Shown piece by piece: positions 33,101-42,706 of a DNA stretch of 64,000 nucleotides (position 1 is the stretch's first letter; each line of letters starts with the position of its first letter). Under the pieces are notes generated by a model. That model saw nothing but the letters and a program-made list of their open reading frames with translations, was not told where the DNA came from and searched no databases. The DNA is taken from NCBI GenBank assembly GCA_001910725.1, contig MJGA01000003.1, forward strand, positions 1,736,001 through 1,800,000. Reading direction: 5' to 3'. Origin of the DNA: Phanerodontia chrysosporium. Lineage: Eukaryota; Basidiomycota; Agaricomycetes; Polyporales; Phanerochaetaceae. The translations under genes were made by a program, and so were the position numbers.

Positions 33101-34957
33101 ATGAGCGCAGTGACCAGTATTCCCCCTGTGTCGTCGTCTGCGACGCTTTGGGCTACTCGTGCGTCGCTCCTCCCACCCTCCCATCTGCTCGCGTACTGAC
33201 GTTGATCATATCCCAGCATCTAAAGAATGGGTCATACCCGCTAAGCCGAAGCCGGGCCGCAAGCCCAAGAAAGACCCGCCGCCGTCGACCACGGACGACA
33301 CCGAGGTACATACACCGGAACGCTTTCCCCGCTCGCGTGCTCACATCGTGTCGTGACTCTTACAGGTGGACGCTAAGGGACGTCGCGTGCAGAACAGGTA
33401 TGTGTCGCCGACATTCTGCTCCGGCTGTTGCTCAATTGATCCGTAGGGCCGCGCAGCGCGCGTTCCGCGAGCGCAAGCAGAACCAGCTGGCTGAACTTCA
33501 GCTCAAGGTTCAGCAGTACGAGCAGGGCGAAATAGAGAGGAACGTCGCCTTACAGAACATTGCCAAACGCCTCAAGGAGGAGAATGAAAAGCTTCGCAAG
33601 GAGAACAGTCTCCTCCAGGAGAAGCTCGCGGCTGTCGAGCAAGAACGTGATACCCTCCGTGAGGTGTCTCGCAAGCGATGGCGCGACGACGGCTCGCCAT
33701 CCGGCAGTGACAGTGGCATGTCCGCGCCTCAACCCAAGAGACCCAAGGTATCTGAGGATATATTTGATGGGTTCGGTCATACACCTGCTACGCCGACCCC
33801 TTACACGTCGTCCCCCTCCTCCATCGCTTCTTCACCATCGTCCTTCGAGCATAGCAGCTTCTCACCTATGCCATCCCTTCCCCCGTCGCGGGACGTCTCC
33901 GTTTTGGGCAGCCTAACACCCTGAGCAACATCTTTGACTTCATTTCCTCTGCGAAGACCAATGTCTTCGAGCCTGGAGGTGGTCTAGATAACTTCAACTG
34001 CGGTTTCTGCACTGACACCTCGCCATGCGTCTGTCGAGAGCTGGCTATGCAAACCACGGTTGAGCAGCGCTTCCCGACACCATCCCTGAAGGTGGAGCAC
34101 ACTGAAAGGCGTCCCGTCTCTCTACCTAGCAACCTGCAGCAACCAGCCGCGCCCCAGCCCCAGCCCGAGCACACGTCTATCCTCGACAACCTCCCAGCTT
34201 ACCAACCTCCTGTGCCTCTTCGACGCCGTAACGCTGGGAAGCCGGCTACCAAGTCTATTTTCCCCGTGTCATATCCGTCTTCCACCGCACCTCCCACGTG
34301 TACCGGTGACCCGTCCAACTGTCCCGCGTGCGCAGACGACGCGTTTGGGAAGGCCTTCTGTGCCGCCATCAGCAAGTCTGTCGCATCCAACAACCCCTGC
34401 GGCGACTGCCCCTCGCGTTCCGGCGGCGGCGGCTGTGGCACGTCTGGCGGATGCTGCGGGAATCCTGCTGGCTGCGGTCGCAGCCGTGGGAGCGCACCGT
34501 CTGTGGCGAGTGCCAGTAACACCGCACCTCAGCCGGCGGCCGCTGTTCCGGGCAAACCGAACGACACCATCTCGTGCGACGACGCGTGGCGCCAGATCAA
34601 GTCACACCCCAACGTCAGCTTTGCGGACCTCGACCTCCTCGCAGACGTGGTCGCCCGACGTTCCAAGTGCACTGGGCCTCGCGTGGAGATATTCCCAGCG
34701 CCGGGCACGGTCACACCGGAGCGAGGCATCTCCCCTCCCACAGTCCCTCCTGTGGCCGCGCCATGCCGTCCGTGTCGGCGCCACCTGTTGACACTCGCTT
34801 CCCTGGCTCCAGGGACCGCGGCCGTCTCTCTCCTTCGTTGCAGCTCGTCCCGCAGGAGGTGCTTGTTCAGTGCGGCAGACAGCGAGTTAGAGAGGTCAAT
34901 GCCGACGGCGTGCGGGATGCGCTGCGGCTGCTCGACTTGAAATTTTCCTTGTCGTGA
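33101..34957 (+). CDS. HAPX: HapX-type iron-responsive bZIP regulator (two one-base deficits)
   Basis: HapX binds the CCAAT-binding complex and represses iron-consuming genes during iron starvation. Exons: 33101-33158, 33217-33305, 33366-33397 and 33447-34957. Exon 1 to 2 yields SATLWATPSKEWVIPAKPKP with GRKPKKD, the Hap4-like CCAAT-complex binding motif, followed by the Pap1-type basic region RRVQNRAAQRAFRERKQNQ and a coiled coil (IAKRLKEENEKLRKENSLLQ). Cysteine-rich regions follow: CGFCTDTSPCVC, CTGDPSNCPACADDAFGKAFC, a Gly/Cys cluster CGDCPSRSGGGGCGTSGGCC and ISCDDAWRQIKSHP. Exon lengths sum to 1,690 nt; adding one base at 33902-33908 and one at CCCC 34732-34735 gives 563 residues and the conserved tail VREVNADGVRDALRLLDLKF. 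These Cys clusters are the family's iron/Fe-S sensing sites. Confidence 0.92.
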
Positions 34958-35039
34958 ATGGAAAGGCTCTGCCCTTCGCGCTGGTATATCTATGACCTAC
35001 TTTACCATGGATCGTTCACTTTGAACAGGGAAAAGTTGA

Positions 35040-37610
35040 TTACTGTAGTATAGGATGTTTATTATGAGATGTGGTACGTGATACAACCCGAGTGTGCCGC
35101 ATCTTTCCCCGCCCCCGACCGTGACGTCTGGCCCCAAAGTTCTGGGCGATCCTCTTCAGCTTGAAACGAAGCATGCGCCGCGACCGCTGGGTCAGTGGCT
35201 TCGCATCATCAGGCGCGAGCTTCCTGAAGGCCGTGGCGAGCATGCGTAGATTCACTTGGTGCAGCATCGGAGGGAACGGTGCGAAGCGCTCCCAGGACTG
35301 TATGAGAATCCTCCGCGCAGCCGAGAACGCCCGCACGGCAAAGTAGGCACTCGCGAGCGCGTCCACGGCCGGTACGTCCGGCTCGACACCTTCCCTCAGC
35401 ATGACCTGGAAGATACGCGCAGCCTCGCCTGGGCGCCGGAGACGAGCGTAGGCGTGTATGAGAATGGTATACAGGACGGCGTCTTGCCCGTAACCCGCGT
35501 CTTTGGCGCGCCAGAGGACCTTCTCTGCTGTACGCACGTCTCCAGACAGCGCGTACCCTTGCATGATGGTGGCGAAGTGATACTCGTTGGGATGCATACC
35601 GCGGGACAGCATGACGCGAAGGGCTCTTCTGGCACGGTCCATGTTGCGTTTGACGAGGGCTTCATGACGTAAAATAATATCGACGGTTGCGCGATCAGGA
35701 CTGATATTTCGAGACATAAGGGACTGAAGCAGGCGTCTTGTAATGCCACGATAGGTAGGCTTTCCGCGCAAGATAGACCTCGCCATTTTCTCCAGCATGC
35801 CTTGCGTCGGGCCATCGTCATAATCCGACGGATGGTCTGGTATAGATGGCAAGTCCTTGTTCGCGGCCGCTGCGGTGGCGGCCCAACCGCGAGGATTCTG
35901 CGAGGCTATTTGCTTGCCGATGATGGCACGGAGTAGGATATGGACGTGCCGTAAGGTAGGCCGAACGTGTTTCGGCACCGCCTTCAGGGTATTCTTGAGT
36001 TGTCTAGGGGAAACCTTCTCCTGAACAGTGAGGTAGGACATGAGAATCTCCACTGTTTCCTCGTTGGGCTGCAACCCGGCGATCCGCATGACGCGAGTGA
36101 TGGCTCTCATCCCGGGTAATCCGCGAGTGTCCAGAACGCCTTTGAGCAGAGCATTTAGAACGCGGATGCTCACTCCGATATCCGTGAAATCGAGGCCTGG
36201 GCCACCAGAATCAACATCTTTGAGGCCAAGATCTTCAAGGAGCGATAGAGCGGGAGGTATGTCTTTGCACGTTGCTGCGGTGATACGCAAGGCGACCGAG
36301 AGCTGCCCAACTGCACAGTAGACACGAACTAAAGCGGCGACATACATGTCGTCCGCACGAACGCCGAAGGTTTTCATCCGTTTGATCATATCGAGGGCTA
36401 GCGGGAGATCTCGCATGCGTGCAGCGTAGTTTGTCAACATGGTGAATGTGGCGATATCAGGTGCGAGTATGGGATATGGTTTGGATGTGACAGAACCAGG
36501 ACGAAGAATGTCGGGGCCTTTCTCATCGACGACTGAGTCGCCCTTGCGGTTTTGACCCTGGCGAAAATGTGATGGCGCATTGTCGAAGAAAGACAGATAC
36601 TTGAGGGCGCTCTGGACATCGCGTGTGTCCAAAGATAGCTGGATCAAGCTGTTGACAACCGCGGTCGCGTTTCGTTCCCCGAGGTCTTGCAGAGACCCTA
36701 GGGCCTGAGACTGAACGAGGGTGTCCCGGCCCAGAGAACGGTAGGAGGAGACCAGCAAAGCATGGGTTGACGCATCCATAGGAAAGCCTGCGTCCTCCAT
36801 CCAACCTAAGCACTCCTTTACCTTTGCCAGGTCGCGATTGCGGAGGTGACCCGACACTAACGTGTGGTACGTCCTGCGATTGGGTAGTATTTTCTCCTCT
36901 TCGAACTCTTCCAGGACGTTGTCCAGCAAGCCGAAATGAGATATCTCCACGAGAGCCCGTGCACGCCAATTGAGGAGCCGCGAAGTGGTCCGTCCGGTCT
37001 GTCGCCGACCTAGAGCGACGAGAGAAGGCATCTCGGCCCATTGTCCGGTTTGTGCAAGCTGATAGGCGACGGCTTCGTAGACATTCTGTTTGAAGGTGCA
37101 ACCAAAGTAGCGCGCCAACAGGAGCACCCGACACGCGCGGCGAGGTACGCCAGTGTTCACCATCAGCACCGCGAGTTGTCGCGCCTTTTCGGGATCTTCG
37201 AGATGGGACAGAGCTTCTGGATCTTGTACAAGGACTTTGAGATCTTCGACGGTGCAATCCATAGCTCTTCTTCGCCTGAAGAGCATGTCGACCATCTTCA
37301 CCAAGTCCGCCCGGGGCTGAGGCAATGATCGAAGAGCATGAGCGTGAGGTCGCAGAGGGTCTTTTGTCACTCCGGCACCACTGGACGCTTTCATGTTCTG
37401 GACCTTCCGGGATTTGCGCCGAACCAGTTCTTCGACCAGAGTCGTCGGAGTGATGAAGAGTGCGCGAGCCTGCAGGGCAAGAGCTGCAGACATGCATCGT
37501 AGGGGGAACGACGATTGGAAGGGAAGAAGGGGGTGGAATTGACCGCGTCCTGAGAACTGTAGTGCGGCGCGATGAAGATGCCCGAAAATCTGAGAGGCTC
37601 TCCAGAGCAT
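35040..37610 (-). CDS. Mitochondrial pentatricopeptide repeat (PPR) protein
   Basis: A single uninterrupted 856-residue frame. The N-terminus (MLWRASQIFGHLHRAALQF, then ALALQARALFITP) is basic and lacks acidic residues, fitting a mitochondrial presequence. Multiple 35-residue PPR units are visible, e.g. LPNRRTYHTLVSGHLRNRDL, FPMDASTHALLVSSYRSLG, MHPNEYHFATIMQGYALSGD, GQDAVLYTILIHAYARLRRP and VEPDVPAVDALASAYFAVRA. PPR proteins bind organellar RNA and guide its processing or translation. Tail-to-tail with HapX; only 82 bp separate the stop codons, so the transcripts probably overlap. Intronless, unlike its neighbours. Specific RNA target cannot be read from sequence. Confidence 0.9.
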   Translation of the reverse strand: MLWRASQIFGHLHRAALQFSGRGQFHPLLPFQSSFPLRCMSAALALQARALFITPTTLVEELVRRKSRKVQNMKASSGAGVTKDPLRPHAHALRSLPQPRADLVKMVDMLFRRRRAMDCTVEDLKVLVQDPEALSHLEDPEKARQLAVLMVNTGVPRRACRVLLLARYFGCTFKQNVYEAVAYQLAQTGQWAEMPSLVALGRRQTGRTTSRLLNWRARALVEISHFGLLDNVLEEFEEEKILPNRRTYHTLVSGHLRNRDLAKVKECLGWMEDAGFPMDASTHALLVSSYRSLGRDTLVQSQALGSLQDLGERNATAVVNSLIQLSLDTRDVQSALKYLSFFDNAPSHFRQGQNRKGDSVVDEKGPDILRPGSVTSKPYPILAPDIATFTMLTNYAARMRDLPLALDMIKRMKTFGVRADDMYVAALVRVYCAVGQLSVALRITAATCKDIPPALSLLEDLGLKDVDSGGPGLDFTDIGVSIRVLNALLKGVLDTRGLPGMRAITRVMRIAGLQPNEETVEILMSYLTVQEKVSPRQLKNTLKAVPKHVRPTLRHVHILLRAIIGKQIASQNPRGWAATAAAANKDLPSIPDHPSDYDDGPTQGMLEKMARSILRGKPTYRGITRRLLQSLMSRNISPDRATVDIILRHEALVKRNMDRARRALRVMLSRGMHPNEYHFATIMQGYALSGDVRTAEKVLWRAKDAGYGQDAVLYTILIHAYARLRRPGEAARIFQVMLREGVEPDVPAVDALASAYFAVRAFSAARRILIQSWERFAPFPPMLHQVNLRMLATAFRKLAPDDAKPLTQRSRRMLRFKLKRIAQNFGARRHGRGRGKMRHTRVVSRTTSHNKHPILQ

Positions 37611-39386
37611 GGACAGCCAGGGGAGGACCGCGGTTCAATCTCGCCGAGGCTGCAGGCGGACATTGAGTCAGAGCGAAGTAGATTGATCATTGAGCTGACC
37701 TTCCACCTGCTAATCGAGCTGAGTTTTGCTCGTACTTGAACACATGCGCTCGGCCTGAATCCGCACAAGAGTACGATAGGCGAAGTGTGCCCCGCTGTCG
37801 ACGAAGTAGAACGGGGGCACGACATCCGCCCAAGCGTCCCGTAACTTTCTTTCGCGGCATTTTTGTGCGATATCTCCTAAATATGGAGTTGTTTCTCAGA
37901 GTTTGCGGAGATAAGTCCTCGGGCGTCTGCACGCGCTGGTTGAATTTTGGTCACCAGGCGCGATCGCTACCACTGTGGACAGTTGCGCTCGCGTTAATAC
38001 AACCTGAACTGTCAATGCTTGTGCCCACTCGAACGACTGGGATGAATTGGAAGAGTAAATGACATCAGGACCTCCTACACGGAGTGTGCTCTGGCAATGT
38101 CGAGGTGCGTCTCCTTGTGCGCCATGCAGTGTTGGATGCGTTCACTGACCATACCCTGCAGTACCATGCGTCCCCGGACCTTTTCTTGAACGCAGGGCCC
38201 GCATGTTTGAAGACTCTCGAACCCTGAATTCATGACGTTGTTGTCGTCATGCTTTGCTGCCGAGGATACCCAAGGGCCAAGTCTTCAACTACGCCTGCCA
38301 GTGGTATGCTGCGTGACCAAGTAAGATTCAATGCCAGGAACCGATTCATTCGCTGCACCATCGTTCGAATACAAGTTTGAAACGGGTGCGCTGCCCCGGC
38401 ATTGGTCACAAGCTAGTCATACTACTGTCGCTGACCGCAGTCATCGGCCATCTGTCTCTGCCGTCTACCAGAACAGACCGCAACTGAAGCGCCACGGTTC
38501 ATCGAAAACAGTTTGGAGGAAGAGCGATGTATCTTCTGCTGCGCTGACGCTGATACCAGTGAAACCCTGCATACCGGCAGGTTGGTCACGTCCGAGATGA
38601 CCCATCGCCTTCGACGGTGCATCACACGATGCTGGTGAGTGCGCAGGATCGCACCTTCTTCGGTGGCCTGAGTTGACGGGACTGTGGTCGCGCATGAACG
38701 ACGACGACAAGGTCTAGAACCCAACGAAGCTGCAGAAGATGGAAGACCGGAGTTATGGGTTGTGCAGTCGTGGGTTAGACAACGCCGCCGAGTGCGGGCA
38801 GGAGAGAACTTGGTCGGACGAACTGCGGTGCACGCCGCGGTGAACGGAGGGAAAGCGTACAGGTTTGTGCTAGGCGCCCGCTTTCTTGCTAGGTAAAATC
38901 GCCTCGTGTGCGATAGCGTCAAAGGGTCGGTGCCTGCATCAGATGGTTTTCACTCTGACATGCAAGGCCTAGCTATCGTCTGGCAAGGTTAACCCCGTCC
39001 AAAAGCACTGCATTGCACAGACTCCTTGACCGATGCCGCGAGGCCATTGGAGGGCATCGGAGCCCGTGCGCTGATCTCCCCGGGGACATGTGCCCCTGCT
39101 AGGGCGATTGGCTACCGCCGCCTGTCACCCGTCGACCTTTGTCCGATACGTGATGTTGTTGGGACCTTTCTCACCAGAGCGTCTCCTTCTCGGTCCGTCG
39201 TTTCCCTCTGCAAATGGAGCGCTGACTTGAAGGCTATCCAGATCCATGTTTGAGCTTGACAACCGACGTGACTCGGCTAATGTCCATTAGACGGCCCATC
39301 TGCCCACTGTTTAGGATGTGGTATAAAGACCACAGTCCGGTCCCCTGCAGATCTCATCAGCCCACCTTCATCCGCCGCTTCTATCG
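37611..39386. other. Intergenic region, 1.8 kb
   Basis: Divergent spacer between the PPR gene and the first adenylating-enzyme gene. No coding region with family support; small overlapping frames only. It ends in a TATA box inside an inverted repeat (39317-39334). Confidence 0.45.
39317..39334 (+). promoter_or_regulatory. Inverted repeat framing a TATA box
   Basis: TGTGGT (39317-39322) and its exact reverse complement ACCACA (39329-39334) flank the TATA-like core ATAAAG, about 55 bp before the ATG of the adenylating enzyme. The arrangement would suit a dimeric regulator overlapping the TATA box. It may also be chance; only the sequence symmetry is seen. Confidence 0.4.
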
Positions 39387-41097
39387 ATGCCTGCCTACAA
39401 GACCCACATAACTATATTGCAAGAGATCGCCACCCAGCACCCCGACTCCCCCGCCTTCCAAGTGCCGGAATACGACTCTACAACACAACGCATACTCCGA
39501 TGGCACCCAGTCAGCTATAGCCGCTTTCTCGCTGATGTCGAGCACTTTGCAAGATATTGGTCGCAGAAGCTGGCTACAAATGGCATCCCACGCTCTTCGG
39601 TTGTGGGTGTATGGTACGTCTTCTGCCACAACCCGATTAGATATGGACTCATCTAGTTTTACAGGCTTGGTGGAATGACCTATGTGGACGTCCTGCACAT
39701 ATACTCCATCGTACGAGCCGGATACATCCCGCAATTATTTTCTTTAAAGCTGCCCAACCCGGACGTCATCTTCGAGCTCCTCCAAAAGTCTAACGGCAAG
39801 GCGCTCATCTACGACCTGACCTTTGGCACTGTCCCCGCTCAAGGGTCCGTGAAAACGTGGGCCGCAGTCGATGCGCGCGCCGAGGAGGCGTGCTCAGTCC
39901 CCCTCCCGCCGGTGGAAGAAGGCAGGAATGGCGACGAGACGCTCATGATCTTCCATACGTCGGGCTCGACATCGGGTCGGCCAAAACTAGTCCCTTGCAG
40001 TTATTCATGGTGGGATTTCAACATGCAGAAGGCAAAGCGGGCAACGGCGCCTCACAACCCCGCACGGAAGGACGTTACAACATGGATGTAAGGATTCTGC
40101 TGCTTCACTCAAATTGCGGAACTCATTGTTTCCGCAGGGGAAGCATGTGTCATATAGGTCAAACCATCATGTTTGCGGGTGCTATGCAGCATGCGGCTTG
40201 CACGATACAACCTTCGTGTCAGGCCTTCCCCTCCGCAGAGCTCATGGACATGATCGCTCTCTGTGGCCTTAATCGCCTTGTCCAGTTTCCAACCTATCTC
40301 GCTATCCATCTCCGCAACTCCCGTCGGGATCCGAAGCTTCTCGCCATGCTCCAGGGTATCGACCAGATCTTCTACTCCGGGCTTAAGCTGTCGCAGGAAG
40401 ACGAGGAGTGGGTCCACCGGAATGGCATGAAAATCGTCAACTGTTTCGGCAACACCGAATGCACGATCATGCTACTCTCGGATCCCGAGTGGAAGGGTAT
40501 GAACGCCCCTTTGACTCCGGTGCCGGGAACTTCCTACGCCTTCATGCCACTTGCCGCCGAGTCGAGAAGACTTTCGAGAACGCGAATGCACGCCTTCTCG
40601 AACTGGTCATCCTCTCGTCTTCCCTCGACTGCCCTGATCGCTCGCTTCGCGCCGCCGATGGCCACTACCACACCGGCGATCTCTTCCTCGAGGTCGGCCC
40701 CGGCCGCTACGTCTCGCGCGGACGGGATGATGACTGGATAAAGTCGGAGAACTCGTTGCGCTGCGATACGAAGGCGATTGAGGACAACGTCCGCCAGACA
40801 TGTGCCGATCTCATCGAGAACTGCATTGTTGTTGGCAACGGACGGCCATCCCCGGCGCTCTTTGTTGAAGTCAAGGCGGGTCTCAGCGACGAGAAGGTCA
40901 AGAAGGACATCATTCGCCGCACCCGGCAGTTCCACTCCCGCCGCTACCTGCACGAGCGCATCACCTCCCCCAACTTCATCATTGTTGTGCCACAGGATAC
41001 ACTGCCACGCACAGCGTCGAAGGGCAACATCAGGCGTCAGGCGGTCGAGGAGGCCTTCAAGTCTCAACTTGACCGTCTCTACGGCGTTGCCCACTGA
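39387..41097 (+). CDS. NRPS-like carboxylate-adenylating enzyme, copy 1 (one one-base deficit)
   Basis: ANL-superfamily enzymes activate a carboxylic acid as acyl-AMP. Exons: 39387-39613, 39665-40087 and 40138-41097 (1,610 nt; 536 residues once one base is added near 40561). Core motifs are in order: MIFHTSGSTSGRPKLVPC (A3), GSMCHIGQT, NCFGNTECTIMLLS (A5), DGHYHTGDLFLEVG (A7), RDDDWIKSENSLRCD (A8) and the C-terminal lysine region PRTASKGNIRRQAVE (A10). There is no carrier-protein, reductase or condensation domain and no peroxisomal signal. Closest in style to the adenylation unit of basidiomycete NRPS-like and aminoadipate-reductase-like proteins. Inverted paralogue at 47349-49019. Substrate unknown. 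Confidence 0.85.
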
Positions 41098-41432
41098 CGA
41101 CCCTTGCTGCCATCTTGCTCTTTGACTCTGCAAGCTTCGGACTTTTGTTGCATTACTAGATTTCGCCTCACGGACTAATTGTAGCATAGATTATCTTGAG
41201 CCCCACCCTCACGCATCTTTATTCTATATAATTTCTATACATACATACATTCGGACTATTGGTACGGTAGATGTAGCCTAATCACCTTGGATGTACTTTA
41301 CGACGTTCGAGGAAATGTTATTTCCGAAGCAGTTTATTACCGCTGCTCCGGCGTCAAGTAACCTTAGCTTGAAACTCCATCCGTCTTGGTCTCAACTCTC
41401 CTTTCAGACCTCACCGGTACCCATCAGACCAA
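41098..41432. other. Intergenic spacer before SLX9
   Basis: AT-rich terminator-like tract with TACATACATACAT at about 41239-41251 after the adenylating enzyme stop. SLX9 5' untranslated sequence occupies the right-hand part. No gene seen. Confidence 0.5.
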
Positions 41433-42232
41433 ATGGTAAATACCTCGCGAATGCGGTCTTTGTGCTGCACGTGTATGCTCATCAAGATCCCCGCTGATTA
41501 GCCTAAAGCTGTCAGGGCACGTACCTCCATCCACGCAAAGCCCGTCCGGAGAGCGCAAGCCGCTACTGGCGATGTATCAATACCTGAAAGTCTAACCGAC
41601 AGAAGAACAGCAGATGCCAACATAGATACTGTATGCGTAGAGTCATATCTTACGGACCTGGTTCGCTGACCAGCAGGCAGGATGTGCAGCCTACTGTGGA
41701 CGCGGAGGCACTGCCGGAGCCTACCAAGAAGAAGGAAAAGCAGCTTTTGAAGCATGAGAAATTCCTACAAAGTGCGTGGCATTTCCATCTGCTTTGATGC
41801 CTATCATAATATGCGCCACAGGACTTGAGGCGCTGCGCTCTCCTTACTCGAAGTCGCATGAGCGGCGTCTGAAGCGCAAGGCACGAGAACAGGTCGCCAA
41901 TGGACTGGACGATATCAAGGCTGCAATATCGGCCGTGGAAGTTGCAGAAGGTCTTGCACCTGCAGAAGGTCAAGAAGCACCGAAAAAGCCTAAGCTCGCC
42001 CTGGACAGATTGGCGAGGGCAAGCACACACCGTTATCGAAAGCACAGAGAAAGAAGGCTCTGTACGTCGCAACTCTTGCTCTGAATACACCGGCTTACCA
42101 CATTTCTCCAGCGCGATGGAACGTATGAGAATACCAAAGATTCTCTCCACACCAGAGTTCTCGACAAATCCGTTCCAGACAATCCGCAAGCATGCCGAAA
42201 ATACGCTGGTTAAGCATGAAGTTCCCAAGTAG
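41433..42232 (+). CDS. SLX9: Ribosome biogenesis protein SLX9 (one one-base deficit)
   Basis: SLX9 is a nucleolar pre-40S factor for ITS1 processing and export. Coding parts: 41433-41435 (only the ATG), 41502-41630, 41681-41771, 41822-42061 and 42112-42232. They sum to 584 nt; one extra base near 41998-42012 makes 585 nt (194 residues) and joins KKPKLALDR to IGEGKHTPLSKAQRKKAL. Other hallmarks are PKAVRARTSIHAKPVRRAQ, QLLKHEKFLQRLEALRSPYS, KSHERRLKRKAREQVANGLD and the C-terminal MERMRIPKILSTPEFSTNPF with QTIRKHAENTLVKHEVPK. The start is inferred from the GTAAAT donor directly after an ATG and the TAG acceptor directly before CCTAAAGCT, matching the usual MPK start. Confidence 0.85.
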
Positions 42233-42706
42233 TCCTTCTTGCAGACCTTCATCCGGTCCTTGCGACAATACTCTCAGGAAGCTTCCTCGCCACACGCCCA
42301 TCTCGCACACCCATGTATTAGTGACATGGACGCCGTTCCATTGAGATCTAGACTAAGCCCTAGAAGGCGGCCAAGAACATGCAAACTCCGCGAGACCAGT
42401 GCGTCGGTATAGATATAGGTATCCTAAAATGCAAACCAATTATTTACTCTGGTATACAAGAGAGCCCGGGTTGTATGATAGTAGTGTAGCAATGCGAAGG
42501 ATTCCGAATGTCGATGCGTACTGTGATCATATCAGTCAATCGTCACCATAACAGGATACAGACCTAGTCGTGATAGGCATAGGAGCGAGCGAACACCGAA
42601 TCCAGCCAATGCAAATCCCGCAATCCGTGTACATACAGTGGTACAACATGATGGTCACTTACCCACTGAGCCATAACGAGCCTGGAAGTCAAGAGGGGCG
42701 AAAACA
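42233..42706. other. Convergent intergenic spacer
   Basis: Between the SLX9 stop and the stop of the minus-strand coiled-coil gene. Holds two 3' untranslated regions; no coding frame with support. Confidence 0.5.
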
